Shown here: piece after piece, positions 18,146 to 26,970 of the stretch
Layout: each line of letters begins with the position of its first letter
How positions within the stretch are numbered: position 1 is the stretch's first letter
Assembly (NCBI RefSeq): GCF_000214375.1
Contig: NC_015578.1
Location: forward strand, 62,001 to 126,000
From: Treponema primitia ZAS-2
GTDB lineage: Bacteria; Spirochaetota; Spirochaetia; Treponematales; Breznakiellaceae
Reading direction: 5' to 3'
DNA: 64,000 bases
Program-made: the position numbers and the translations under genes
Notes under the pieces: model-generated
Seen by the model: the letters and a program-made list of their open reading frames with translations, nothing else
What the model was told of the DNA's origin: nothing
Database searches by the model: none

Positions 18146-19249
18146 ATGAAAGGTACAATAGTTGTAAATGCTTCTGCTTTAAGAATTGGCGGTGCATTAA
18201 CGATTTTATATCAGTTTATTGCCGCATTGCCCGATGATGATTATCAATATATTGTGTTTGTCCATAAATCAATAGAGAACTTACAGTTTAAATTAAATTT
18301 AAGAATTATATATGTTGATAAATCTTCCCCTATTAAAAGGGTATTATGGGATGCGTTTGGTTTAAGAAACTGGTTGAAGCTTAATAATATAATACCTATT
18401 GCTTCAGTATCTTTGCAAAATACAAGTTTTCGAATTAATAATGACTGCCCTAATTTTATTTATTTTCATCAACTGATTCCATTATATCCGTACAAATGGA
18501 CTGCCCTTTCTTATGAACAGATAAAACGATTTTTTGTTAACAAAATATTATATAAATATTTTGTTAAAAGATATTTTGATGAATTTACAGAAATATTTGT
18601 TCAGCTTAAATGTACAAAGGATGCTTTTGTTAAAACATTTAAATTCAATCAAAATAGAGTTCATATTATATATCCCTCGATTTATCTTCCCGAACCAGTT
18701 AATAAAAGTGGTCTGTTTATAGATAACCAAAAGTTAAATATTTTTTTCCCTGCTACTCCTTATTCATATAAAAATCATTCTATACTAATAAAAACTTTCA
18801 AATATATTGATATTTTATTAAAAAAGAAAATTACTTTATATTTAACATGTTCTCCAAAAGAAATACATAATCCATATTCATTTAAAAATATTGATATTAT
18901 TTTTCTTGGTACCTTAAAACATAGTGAAGTAGTTTGCCTTTATACAAAATTAGATGTTTTGGTATTTCCTAGTTTTTTGGAATCATTTGGATTACCGCTA
19001 ATAGAAGCAGCTTCATTTGGACTACCAATAATTGCATCGGATCTACCTTATGCCAGAGAGGTATTGAAAGACTATAGTGGGGCAACATTTGTCAAATACA
19101 ATGATTATCATAAATGGGGGAAAGAGCTTTTAAGATTAAGTTTTGAACCAAAGAATAAATATAAATCATTAAAAATAGATGAAAAAAAATCATGGAATGA
19201 ATTATATAAAATTATAGAAAAAAAAATATGCAATTATAATGCAAAATGA
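18146..19249 (+). CDS. Family 4 glycosyltransferase
   Basis: Retaining GT-B glycosyltransferase of 367 residues. The C-terminal donor-binding domain contains PSFLESFGLPLIEAASFGLP, which includes the ESFGLPLIE form of the EX7E motif, and then IIASDLPYAREVL. The N-terminus (VVNASALRIGGALTIL) is a typical acceptor-domain start. The next gene starts 4 nt after its stop. Confidence 0.88.
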   Translation: MKGTIVVNASALRIGGALTILYQFIAALPDDDYQYIVFVHKSIENLQFKLNLRIIYVDKSSPIKRVLWDAFGLRNWLKLNNIIPIASVSLQNTSFRINNDCPNFIYFHQLIPLYPYKWTALSYEQIKRFFVNKILYKYFVKRYFDEFTEIFVQLKCTKDAFVKTFKFNQNRVHIIYPSIYLPEPVNKSGLFIDNQKLNIFFPATPYSYKNHSILIKTFKYIDILLKKKITLYLTCSPKEIHNPYSFKNIDIIFLGTLKHSEVVCLYTKLDVLVFPSFLESFGLPLIEAASFGLPIIASDLPYAREVLKDYSGATFVKYNDYHKWGKELLRLSFEPKNKYKSLKIDEKKSWNELYKIIEKKICNYNAK

Positions 19250-19252
19250 TAA

Positions 19253-20020
19253 ATGAAAATATCAATAATAACTGTCTGTTATAATAGCGAATCTACTATT
19301 CGTGATACATTTGAGTCTGTATTAAAGCAAAATTATCCTGATATCGAATATATTGTAATCGACGGTCAATCAACTGATATGACCGTAACTCTGATAAAGG
19401 AATATGAATGTAAATTTAGGGGTAGGATGAGGTGGATTAGTGAGCATGATAAAGGAATTTATGATGCTATGAATAAAGGCATAAAAATGGCGAGTGATTC
19501 AATTATAGGGATTTTGAATGCTGATGATTTTTATACTTCAAATGATATTCTTGAAATTGTTAATAAAACAATTACAGAAAAGGATGTAGATTCCTGCTTT
19601 GGAAATTTGTTATATATTAAGGATGATAAACCATACCGATATTGGAAATCAGGAAAAAATAGAGCATTTAAATATGGGTGGATGCCTCCGCACCCGACTT
19701 TTTTTGTAAAAAAAAGCATATATGAAAAATATGGATTATACAGATTTGACTGTGGTTTAAACGCAGACTATGAACTAATGCTTCGTTTATTAGATAAAAA
19801 TAAAATATCGACGATTTGGATAGATAAAACATTTGTATATATGCGTGCCGGCGGAAGTAGTAACAATGGAATTAGATCAAGAATAAATGCAGTTATTGAT
19901 GATAAAAATGCATGGGTAGTTAATAAATTGTCAATGCCGTTTTTTGTTTTATTGCTTAAAAAGGCGAGAAAGTTCCCACAGTTTTTTCTATCTATATTTT
20001 ACCGTTTTCATAATGTTTGA
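19253..20020 (+). CDS. Family 2 glycosyltransferase (WcaA/colanic-acid type)
   Basis: Compact 255-residue GT-A enzyme. The signature runs KISIITVCYNSESTIRDTF, YIVIDGQSTDMT and GIYDAMNKGIKMA, then the metal-binding LNADDFY near residue 90 and MPPHPTFFVKKSIYEKYG. This subfamily usually transfers a hexose or deoxyhexose in capsule and O-antigen loci. Last gene of the continuous AT-rich block; normal composition returns with wzz 120 nt downstream. Confidence 0.88.
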   Translation: MKISIITVCYNSESTIRDTFESVLKQNYPDIEYIVIDGQSTDMTVTLIKEYECKFRGRMRWISEHDKGIYDAMNKGIKMASDSIIGILNADDFYTSNDILEIVNKTITEKDVDSCFGNLLYIKDDKPYRYWKSGKNRAFKYGWMPPHPTFFVKKSIYEKYGLYRFDCGLNADYELMLRLLDKNKISTIWIDKTFVYMRAGGSSNNGIRSRINAVIDDKNAWVVNKLSMPFFVLLLKKARKFPQFFLSIFYRFHNV

Positions 20021-20139
20021 TAATTTATGCATATTTAACCAAAAGGGGAACTGATAAATCAAAATGTATATATGCTTGATGCATAAAATCGTAGAAGACA
20101 AATTCCGATGGCCAGTAAAGGAAATCAAATTCACTTGTT

Positions 20140-21168
20140 ATGGCCTTAGAAGAAAATATGGAAAAGATAGAACAAGATAACGAAATCAGTCTTATTGATA
20201 TCTTTGCTCTCCTCTGGCGTCATAAATTTATGATCATCATCATCACACTTATCGCCATGTTCGGTGTAGTTGTATTTGCTGTTCTCTCTCTAGTCCTACC
20301 ATCCGAGACCTCCCCGCTTCCTAACGAGTATACTCCTTCAGCTCATATGCTCATAAATAATACATCTTCATCTAGTGGTGGCATGGCCACTATGCTCAGT
20401 GCCAGCGGCCTTGGTGGGTTGGCTGGCCTTGCTGGAGTGAACACCGGTTCATCCTTCAGTGATCTCGCAATTTATCTTGTCGGTACCAATTCTTTCATGG
20501 ATGCAGTGGTTGAAGAATTCGACTTGGTTACCCGATATAAAATTGAAAAGCCCGATAAGAAAGCAAGGTCTCCCCGGACTGATAGTCGCAAGGTGCTGAA
20601 GAAAAAGCTTATCGCTTCTTATGAAGAAAAAAGCGGTGTTTTTAGCATCAGTTTTACCGATATAGATGCAGCTTTTGCCCAGAAGGTTGTTAACTTCTGC
20701 ATGCACTATCTTGAAGGCTGGTTTAATGAATTGGGAATTGATAAAAATAAACTGGAACGAGAAAATCTGGAACGGAACATCGAAAACACTTTCCAGGAAA
20801 TACAAAACTTGGAACAGGAAAGCCAGAAATTGGGCGTGTCAGTTACCGACGGAAGGACTATCCCATCAATCGCTCTTGAACAACGCCGTATCGCCCTGGA
20901 ATTGGGCGCCCAGCAGCAGGTTTATACCCAGCTTAAAGTTCAGTATGAACTCCTTAAGGTAACCATGGCTAGTGAAAAGCCTGTTTTCCAGGTATTGGAA
21001 ATGGCTGAAATCCCGGATAGGAAATCTGGTCCAAGCCGGGGAGTAATTTGTGCCATCGTTACTTTTGCTGCATGGTTCCTCGCAGTATTCTTGGCATTTG
21101 TGCTAAACGCAATAACTAATATTAAAAGAGATCCAGAAGCTATAGCAAAATTACGAGGCGCATCTTGA
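20140..21168 (+). CDS. Wzz/GumC-like polysaccharide chain-length protein
   Basis: Polysaccharide co-polymerase of 342 residues. It has a first membrane helix at about residues 29-53, a large periplasmic region with a coiled-coil segment (about 195-270) and a second helix near 308-332. The start region DNEISLIDIFALLWRHKFM is the conserved Wzz N-terminal motif, and EIPDRKSGPSRG precedes helix 2 as usual. No cytoplasmic tyrosine-kinase domain follows. ATG 20140 is used here, but ATG 20158 (MEKIEQ) is equally possible. Its stop overlaps the TTG start of the export gene. Confidence 0.88.
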   Translation: MALEENMEKIEQDNEISLIDIFALLWRHKFMIIIITLIAMFGVVVFAVLSLVLPSETSPLPNEYTPSAHMLINNTSSSSGGMATMLSASGLGGLAGLAGVNTGSSFSDLAIYLVGTNSFMDAVVEEFDLVTRYKIEKPDKKARSPRTDSRKVLKKKLIASYEEKSGVFSISFTDIDAAFAQKVVNFCMHYLEGWFNELGIDKNKLERENLERNIENTFQEIQNLEQESQKLGVSVTDGRTIPSIALEQRRIALELGAQQQVYTQLKVQYELLKVTMASEKPVFQVLEMAEIPDRKSGPSRGVICAIVTFAAWFLAVFLAFVLNAITNIKRDPEAIAKLRGAS

Positions 21169-22631
21169 AGCATAGACTGATTGCTCTCTGTTTTTTACTT
21201 ATTATTATCCTCTTGAGAGTTTTTGCGCAGGAGTTAAATGCCTCTGAAGTAAAGGAATCTGATGCGTTAAGCCGATTTGCCCAGGTGGCCCTCTCCAGCT
21301 CCGATTACCGGGTTACCGCCGGGGATATCTATACTCTTCAGTATGCTGCTGGTACTGTCCCAGTGGTTTATAAGATCGTTGTGGATTCCAGTTATCGTAT
21401 CAATGTTTCTAATCTTGGGATTATTAATGTTGCGGGAAAAAGTTATCAGCAACTTAAGACTGATGTAGAAGGCATTGTTACCAACAACTACCCATTAAGC
21501 GGGGTTCAGTTGGTCCTCACCGAACCGGCGTCATTCCGGGTTCGGGTTACTGGGGAGGTGCAGAATTCCCAAGAAATTGTAACTTGGGCCTTAGCTCGGC
21601 TCTCTGGTCTTTTGAATATAGATAACCGTACCCCTTATTCCTCCCTCAGAGATGTGTCGGTACGTTCTCAGAATGGTCAAATCCGGACTTACGACCTCTT
21701 TAAGGCCCAACGTTTCGGTGATATGACCCAAGACCCATATGTTCGCCCAGGAGATGTGATTACGGTGAGCCATGCTACCCGTGTGGTCACTGTGGCTGGG
21801 GAGGTAGAGCGCCCTGGGATTTATCAGTTGTTACCTGGGGAAAGTCTCCGGGAATTGATTGGCTATTATGCCAATGGACTCTCTCCAATAGCAGATCCTA
21901 CCCGGATAGAACTGGTGCGGCAAGTGGAAAGTGCCGTCGATTCAGGGGATAAAATTTACCTGACTCGTGATGCTATTGACTCAGGCTATCCTCTGCAGCA
22001 TCTGGATGCAATCAGGATTCCTTCGATAATTGAGCTGATTCCGGTGATGTTCGTGGAAGGGGCGGTCCGGTTAACTGAGGAAGGTGATGAACTAAGCACC
22101 GCTACCCGGCTAACGGTTCGGTTTACTGTGGGGGAAAATTATGCATCCCTGGTACAGCGAAACCAAGCCTGGTTCTCGGCTATTTCAGACACCAAAAATG
22201 CCTACCTCATACGAGGCGTTGCACGTATTCCCCTTAACTTGAACCCTATGCTCTACGATTCATCTTACCGTAGTCAGTACTTTGTTGAGCATAACGATAC
22301 ATTGATTATCCCGTTCCGGCAGTATTTTGTAACTGTATCCGGTGCGGTCCATTCGCCGGGGCGTTTTCCCTATATTCCGGATCGGTCCTGGGACTACTAT
22401 ATCGGTCTGGCCGGGGGGTTCCTTCCGGAACGGAACTCCCATAAGATAGTAGATATTATAGACTTTGCTGGGAATAAGCTGACGAAGAAAGATATTATTA
22501 CACCAGAGACGAATATCACTGCCCGGGCGAACAGTGGATTATATTATTTTAACCAATATGCGCCGGTGATTACTACCGTATTATCTGTTGTTTCTACCTT
22601 TATTACTATTACATTGCTTATTTCGCAATAA
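21165..22631 (+). CDS. Wza-like polysaccharide export protein with SLBB domains
   Basis: A 488-residue secreted protein likely to form or feed the outer-membrane export channel. It has a signal peptide (residues 1-22, cleavage near VFAQ), a Poly_export region at about 45-130 (YRVTAGDIYTLQY, INVSNLGIINVAGKSY), and SLBB-like repeats (VTVAGEVERPGIYQL; VTVSGAVHSPGRFPY). A C-terminal hydrophobic helix follows. The TTG start forms a TTGA overlap with the wzz stop, and GAGG lies 7 nt upstream. No lipobox is evident, unlike E. coli Wza. Composition matches the chromosome. Confidence 0.88.
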   Translation: MKHRLIALCFLLIIILLRVFAQELNASEVKESDALSRFAQVALSSSDYRVTAGDIYTLQYAAGTVPVVYKIVVDSSYRINVSNLGIINVAGKSYQQLKTDVEGIVTNNYPLSGVQLVLTEPASFRVRVTGEVQNSQEIVTWALARLSGLLNIDNRTPYSSLRDVSVRSQNGQIRTYDLFKAQRFGDMTQDPYVRPGDVITVSHATRVVTVAGEVERPGIYQLLPGESLRELIGYYANGLSPIADPTRIELVRQVESAVDSGDKIYLTRDAIDSGYPLQHLDAIRIPSIIELIPVMFVEGAVRLTEEGDELSTATRLTVRFTVGENYASLVQRNQAWFSAISDTKNAYLIRGVARIPLNLNPMLYDSSYRSQYFVEHNDTLIIPFRQYFVTVSGAVHSPGRFPYIPDRSWDYYIGLAGGFLPERNSHKIVDIIDFAGNKLTKKDIITPETNITARANSGLYYFNQYAPVITTVLSVVSTFITITLLISQ

Positions 22632-22720
22632 GTATGATTTATATATATAAGCTGTTTTAAGATTAAGATACGGTTCATATTTGCGGATGAAGAGTGTGAT
22701 AAGGAGTTTGACAAAAGGGT

Positions 22721-23575
22721 ATGAATAATTCAATAACAAATTTTAATGATATTTTGAAAGATGAAAGGGCAAAATTTTATTTGAATTGTGTAAATAATAT
22801 AATTAAAGAAAAAACATCAAAAATATTAGTTTGCGGTGGTGGGGTTTTAGACAAAGCTATATTTGAAGCATTGAATTTTAAATATGTGACTATCTCAAAT
22901 CTTGATACACGAATGAATGAAAATGAATATTTTCCCTTTAATTGGAAATTTGAAGATGCCGCATCTCTGTCTTTTGAGAATGAATCATTTGGCTTTGTAG
23001 TTATTCATGCGGCAATCCATCATGCCTCTTCGCCTCACAAGGTTCTAACAGAAATGTATCGTGTATCAAAGATTGGAATCTTAGCATTTGAATCAAGAGA
23101 TTCCTTAACTATGCGTATATTAGAAAAATTAAAATTAACACAAACCTATGAACATACTGCCGTATTTTACAATGATTGTAAATATGGCGGTGTCAATAAC
23201 ACAGAAATACCTAATTATATATATAGATGGACGGAGAGGGAAATTGAAAAAACCATACAATCATATTCGCCATATTTTAAACATAAATATATTTATAGAT
23301 ATGGTACTGCCTTCCCATGTACGCCTGAATTACAGAGAATAGGGTGGTTTAAATATTGTTTTTTAAAAATTATACGCCCACTCTCCTTTATTTTTTTTAA
23401 ATTATTTCCTAAACAGCAAAATCAATTTTCATTCTATGTTGAAAAACAAAATGTAAAAGAATCACTTTTCCCATGGCTTGTTATTGATGAAAATAAAAAT
23501 ATAATATTTAACAGGGAATGGGGCAAAAAAAATTATAAAAAAACACCGGAGATATCTAATGTTTTTAATAATTAA
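22721..23575 (+). CDS. Class I SAM-dependent methyltransferase
   Basis: A 284-residue methyltransferase of the type 11 group. SAM-binding features are ILVCGGGVLDKAIFEAL near residue 38 and the acidic ISNLDTRMNE. The post-motif SFENESFGFVVIHAAIHHASSPHKVL is typical of small-molecule methyltransferases. It overlaps the next gene by 17 nt and shares the AT-rich composition of the glycosyltransferase block, although wzz and wza separate them. Likely substrate: a sugar or lipid-linked intermediate, by context only. Confidence 0.8.
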   Translation: MNNSITNFNDILKDERAKFYLNCVNNIIKEKTSKILVCGGGVLDKAIFEALNFKYVTISNLDTRMNENEYFPFNWKFEDAASLSFENESFGFVVIHAAIHHASSPHKVLTEMYRVSKIGILAFESRDSLTMRILEKLKLTQTYEHTAVFYNDCKYGGVNNTEIPNYIYRWTEREIEKTIQSYSPYFKHKYIYRYGTAFPCTPELQRIGWFKYCFLKIIRPLSFIFFKLFPKQQNQFSFYVEKQNVKESLFPWLVIDENKNIIFNREWGKKNYKKTPEISNVFNN

Positions 23576-25334
23576 TTCGTTTATTGCAGTGCTACCGCTG
23601 TTTGTTTATGTTCTAATAATAAGAAAAATGTCTATAATAAAAACATTAGGGATATTATATATTGGGGGCAATGCATTTTTTCTATGTATGTATACCCTTT
23701 ATTATGTTCTTGTTTCTGCGACAACGTTAGATCCTTCAAATAGTTTAATTTTAATCTCTCAGAGACTTTCGCTTAAATATATAGTTGTCTCATGTTTTTT
23801 AGGTATATGTGGTATATTATTATATAGTATATTGATTCATAATAATATCATTTCCATAAAAAAAAGAAAATGTGGAAGCATTTATATATCGTTTTTTTGT
23901 ACATTGTTGATAATTAATTTGACATTACATTATTCTTCAGTGTTCGGAATTAATGCTATTGCGGCGTTACATTTTCATATTATACAGCCAATAAATGAAA
24001 TCAATTTTGTAATGGTAAAACAATTTGTTATATTGCCATTTATTAGTACGGTACTAATGTTTGTGGTTTTTTTTATACTATCTTCTATTAGATTAAATAT
24101 CAGTTTTTTTATGATTACGATTTCAAAATCAATAAAAAAAATATGTTCTATAACTATATCTATTATAATGCCGATTATTGCCCTTGTGTTTGCAGCATTT
24201 CAAATTGGTCTACCACAATATTTACGGACCTTAGATTTGCCTCCATCAAGTTTTTATGAGAATAATTATATTGACCCGGTAAATATAAAAATTTCTTTTC
24301 CTGAGAAGAAACGAAATCTAATTGTAATATTTGTAGAATCTCTTGAGATAGGTTTTTTACCTTACGAACTTGGAGGAGGTTTTTCAGAAAATCTTGTTCC
24401 TGAAATAAAATATCTTATAGAAAATAATATTAGTTTTAGCAATAGTGAAAATTTTGGTGGTTCAAACCAAGTAAATGGAACCGGATGGACAATGGCGGGC
24501 ATTTTATCCCAATTGAACGGGGTACCAATTGCTCCTTCATTTGGCGGTCATTCGTTGGGCTATTATTTTGCCGATACATTTATGCCCGGTGCATATGGTG
24601 TAGGAGATATACTAAATTCCAATGGATATAAACAATATTTGATATGTGGTGCTGATGCGAATTTTTCAGATAAAGATAAGTATTATCTAACCCATAAAGA
24701 TTCTATAATATATGATTACAAATATTTTCAGGAGAATAAATTTATTTCAAAATTTTATAAAGTATGGTGGGGTATTGAAGATAGAAAATTATATTCATTT
24801 GCCAAGGAATTAATCTCAAAAAATATAGAAAATGACGAGCCATTTTTTCTTACAATAGAGACAGCAGACACGCACCCAATTGATGGATATCTTGATAAAA
24901 ATGCTGAAAGAAATTATGACTCTCAGTTTAAGAATGTATTACATGATATGAGCAAGCAACTAAATGATTTTATTTCATGGTTAAAGCAGCAAGCATTTTA
25001 TAAAAACACAACAATTGTAGTATTGGGAGACCATTTGTATATGGATGATACTGTTTTTGACACAGTCCCGTCAGAGAGGCATCCTATAAACATATTTATC
25101 AACTCCCTGCTTGATGATACCTATTCTAAAAATAGGCAATTTACCAGTTTTGATATTTTTCCGCTGGTTATCGGATCAATAGGCGGAGAGTATAGTGAAA
25201 AGGGGTTGGGGCTTGGACGTTCAATAAATACCAGTGAGAGAAGTTTGCTGGAAGAATTTGGTGATATACAATTACTCAACAATGAGCTTAGCCTAAAATC
25301 CATACTATATAATGAATTAGTAGGGATTAATTGA
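23559..25334 (+). CDS. LtaS/MdoB-type membrane sulfatase-fold phosphoglycerol transferase
   Basis: A 591-residue membrane protein: about six hydrophobic helices (residues 1-215) followed by an extracytoplasmic alkaline-phosphatase/sulfatase domain. Features of that domain are NLIVIFVESLE near residue 252, the probable Thr nucleophile in VNGTGWTMAGIL, LTIETADTHP and the metal-binding GDHLYMDD. Proteins of this design transfer phosphoglycerol or phosphoethanolamine to sugars, or make lipoteichoic-type polymers. Here it most likely decorates the surface glycan. It starts inside the preceding methyltransferase gene and is the last gene of the locus. Confidence 0.82.
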   Translation: MFLIINSFIAVLPLFVYVLIIRKMSIIKTLGILYIGGNAFFLCMYTLYYVLVSATTLDPSNSLILISQRLSLKYIVVSCFLGICGILLYSILIHNNIISIKKRKCGSIYISFFCTLLIINLTLHYSSVFGINAIAALHFHIIQPINEINFVMVKQFVILPFISTVLMFVVFFILSSIRLNISFFMITISKSIKKICSITISIIMPIIALVFAAFQIGLPQYLRTLDLPPSSFYENNYIDPVNIKISFPEKKRNLIVIFVESLEIGFLPYELGGGFSENLVPEIKYLIENNISFSNSENFGGSNQVNGTGWTMAGILSQLNGVPIAPSFGGHSLGYYFADTFMPGAYGVGDILNSNGYKQYLICGADANFSDKDKYYLTHKDSIIYDYKYFQENKFISKFYKVWWGIEDRKLYSFAKELISKNIENDEPFFLTIETADTHPIDGYLDKNAERNYDSQFKNVLHDMSKQLNDFISWLKQQAFYKNTTIVVLGDHLYMDDTVFDTVPSERHPINIFINSLLDDTYSKNRQFTSFDIFPLVIGSIGGEYSEKGLGLGRSINTSERSLLEEFGDIQLLNNELSLKSILYNELVGIN

Positions 25335-25354
25335 AACTATAGTAAATTGGAGTT

Positions 25355-25405
25355 GTTTTTATTTCTCCCAAGAATGACATTTTTCTGAAAAACGTCATAA
25401 TAAAC
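25355..25405. repeat. 51-bp direct repeat, copy A
   Basis: Matches 26841-26891 at 45 of 51 positions without gaps and in the same orientation. It contains an imperfect hairpin, ATGACATTTTT (25374-25384) against AAAAACGTCAT (25389-25399). It lies between the convergent sulfatase-fold gene and the PIN toxin gene, so it may act as a two-way terminator. Confidence 0.75.
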
Positions 25406-25418
25406 TAGATTTTTTCGT

Positions 25419-25814
25419 TTAGTTTACTGTTCGTAATCCGTCATTTTTATATTCATTGATTGATCCATCAACGGTTATTAAGACAAAATCATTTCTTATT
25501 GCTTCCCATACTAAAAACCTGTCAAACGGATCTTTATGGTGTAATGGTAAATGATAATTTGTGATTATGTCCGGATTATTTATTTCTTTGCATAAATAAT
25601 AACTATTATCCAATTCTTCAAAGAATTCTTCCGGCTTTAGTCCTTTTAGGTCTAATTTTTTTAATGAGTACTTTATAGAAATTTCCCATAAATTTATTGG
25701 GCTATAGTATATATCATTATTTTCATCCAATAATATTATCTTAACATTTTTAGATAGTTGTTCCGGTTCAATAAATGACCATAATAGAATGTGGGTATCT
25801 ACAAGATATTTCAT
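25419..25814 (-). CDS. PIN-domain toxin (VapC-like)
   Basis: A 131-residue PIN protein homologous to the toxin at 4816-5217. Shared features are the N-terminal DTHILLW (Asp6), NLWE (Glu44) and HHKDPFDR (Asp95/Asp98), all putative metal ligands of an RNase active site. Its start overlaps the stop of the Phd antitoxin by 4 nt. The two related modules sit at opposite ends of the polysaccharide locus in opposite orientation. Confidence 0.87.
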   Translation of the reverse strand: MKYLVDTHILLWSFIEPEQLSKNVKIILLDENNDIYYSPINLWEISIKYSLKKLDLKGLKPEEFFEELDNSYYLCKEINNPDIITNYHLPLHHKDPFDRFLVWEAIRNDFVLITVDGSINEYKNDGLRTVN

Positions 25815-26050
25815 GGGTTTATAAATTCTTCCGTGCTTATACTGAAATCTTTAGAAAAAGTTACTTTTGCCCTATGTTTTAAGGTGCCTAATTCTCTTTT
25901 TTTTGATTTCTTCCATTGTTCATACGGAATGATTACGGCAATAGTCTCTTTCTTTTTGCCATAACAAATAGCTACCTCATTGCCCAGTTCGACATCTTTT
26001 AATACTGCGGAAAAATGATTTTTAGCTTCTGCTAACGGTAGAATTTTCAT
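25811..26050 (-). CDS. Phd/YefM-family antitoxin
   Basis: A 79-residue antitoxin, the same length as the related protein at 4580-4819 and clearly homologous (MKILPLAEAKNHFSAVL against MKAMPVGEVKTHFSEVL). An ATG two codons upstream (26056) is possible. However, the promoter -10 ends at 26057, which puts the expected transcription start at the ATG at 26050, so that start is chosen. No Shine-Dalgarno sequence is present, so the message is probably leaderless. It should repress its own promoter and neutralise the toxin encoded downstream. Confidence 0.82.
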   Translation of the reverse strand: MKILPLAEAKNHFSAVLKDVELGNEVAICYGKKKETIAVIIPYEQWKKSKKRELGTLKHRAKVTFSKDFSISTEEFINP

Positions 26051-26056
26051 ATCCAC

Positions 26057-26087
26057 AATATAGCCTATTTGTCCAACTTGGTCAAGT
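26057..26087 (-). promoter_or_regulatory. Promoter and operator of the second Phd/PIN module, probably leaderless
   Basis: On the minus strand TTGACC (complement 26080-26085), 17 nt, TATATT (complement 26057-26062), then 6 nt to the ATG at 26050. An inverted repeat ACTTG-GT-CAAGT (26076-26087) covers the -35. Spacer length, distance to the ATG and operator core match the module at 4543-4580. Confidence 0.6.
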
Positions 26088-26098
26088 AAAATTGGGTG

Positions 26099-26127
26099 TT
26101 GACAATTGTGAGACGATAGTGTATTAT
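26099..26127 (+). promoter_or_regulatory. Promoter of the Phd/PIN pair at 26147
   Basis: TTGACA (26099-26104), 17 nt, TATTAT (26122-26127), followed by AGAGG and a GTG start at 26147. It is divergent from the promoter at 26057-26087, with only 11 nt between the two -35 regions apart from the operator. Confidence 0.65.
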
Positions 26128-26146
26128 TTAACGCAAGAGGTTAATT

Positions 26147-26434
26147 GTGAAATTTATATCCGTAAGGGATTTTAGAACATCTTCTGCCAATATCTGGAAA
26201 ACATTGCCGGAGGAACAGGAAATGGTAATAACAAACAATGGAAAGCCGATTGCATTATTAACCCCCTTGAATGATAAGAACCTTGAAAACACCCTTGCTT
26301 CACTGCGGCAGGCTAAGGCAATTAATGCCGTAAAATTAATTCAGCAAGAATCTGTGGCAAAGGGACTGGATAGGACAACCATGGGAGAGATAGACGAAGA
26401 AATTAAAAAAATCAGGAAAGAATCAAAAAGATGA
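26147..26434 (+). CDS. Phd-like antitoxin
   Basis: A 95-residue protein of the Phd/YefM superfamily. The N-terminal 45 residues (MKFISVRDFRTSSANIWKTL, then EMVITNNGKPIALLTPL) are the DNA-binding and dimerisation core with the usual NNGKPxA turn. The charged helical C-terminus (ISKE-like, Lys/Glu-rich) is the likely toxin-binding part. GTG start at 26147 with AGAGG upstream. Its stop overlaps the toxin ATG by 4 nt. Confidence 0.83.
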   Translation: MKFISVRDFRTSSANIWKTLPEEQEMVITNNGKPIALLTPLNDKNLENTLASLRQAKAINAVKLIQQESVAKGLDRTTMGEIDEEIKKIRKESKR

Positions 26435-26814
26435 AACTTGTCCTGGATACGAACATAATCGTTTCAGCATTTTTAAACCCCATGGGAATCCCCGGAGAAA
26501 TACTTTCAATGGTATTAGCAAAGAAAATAAAAATATGTTATGACAATAAAATTTTTGCGGAATATACAGAAGTCCTGACCAGATCAAAATTTAACTTTAA
26601 TAAAGAACTGGTTAATGATTTTTTGGAATTTATAAAAATCTATGGCGAATATGTATTGGCTGAACCGCAAAACATAGTATTTATAGATGAAGACGATAAA
26701 ATATTTTACGATGTATTAAAAAGCAGTAATGCAGATTACATTATAACGGGCAATAAGAAACATTATCCTAAAGATAGAAGTATTGTATCTCCAAAAGAAT
26801 TTAAAGAAAAGTGA
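26431..26814 (+). CDS. PIN-domain toxin of the COG1569 type
   Basis: A 127-residue PIN protein of the group annotated as putative toxin component, PIN family. It begins MKLVLDTNIIVSAFLNP (Asp6), has Glu in AEYTEVL near residue 45 and acidic residues in DEDDKIFYDVL, and ends in ITGNKKHYP, typical of this group. It is only distantly related to the other two PIN toxins in the window, so this is a separate acquisition. Copy B of the 51-bp repeat follows 26 nt after its stop. Confidence 0.85.
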   Translation: MKLVLDTNIIVSAFLNPMGIPGEILSMVLAKKIKICYDNKIFAEYTEVLTRSKFNFNKELVNDFLEFIKIYGEYVLAEPQNIVFIDEDDKIFYDVLKSSNADYIITGNKKHYPKDRSIVSPKEFKEK

Positions 26815-26840
26815 CTATCTGGGAGATATGACCGAGGCCG

Positions 26841-26891
26841 GTTTTTATTTCCCTCAAGAATGACATATTTCATAAAAATGTCATAATAAAC
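26841..26891. repeat. 51-bp direct repeat, copy B
   Basis: Same orientation and length as 25355-25405, differing at six positions. It keeps the potential hairpin between ATGACATATTT and AAAAATGTCAT. Together the copies bracket exactly the two toxin-antitoxin pairs (about 1.4 kb). Confidence 0.75.
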
Positions 26892-26914
26892 CTGTTCCAT
26901 CCAGGACTCTCCCC

Positions 26915-26970
26915 TTCCATTATGATTGAAACTTTCCCTAAAACACGGTATACTTTCAATCATGATGGAA
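26915..26970 (+). promoter_or_regulatory. Consensus promoter inside a 17-bp inverted repeat
   Basis: TTGAAA (26926-26931), 17 nt, TATACT (26949-26954). Inverted arms 26915-26931 and 26954-26970 match at 16 of 17 positions; the left arm contains the -35 and the right arm contains two ATG codons (26962 and 26965). This is a tightly repressible promoter with a probably leaderless start, feeding a gene that now looks broken. Confidence 0.6.
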
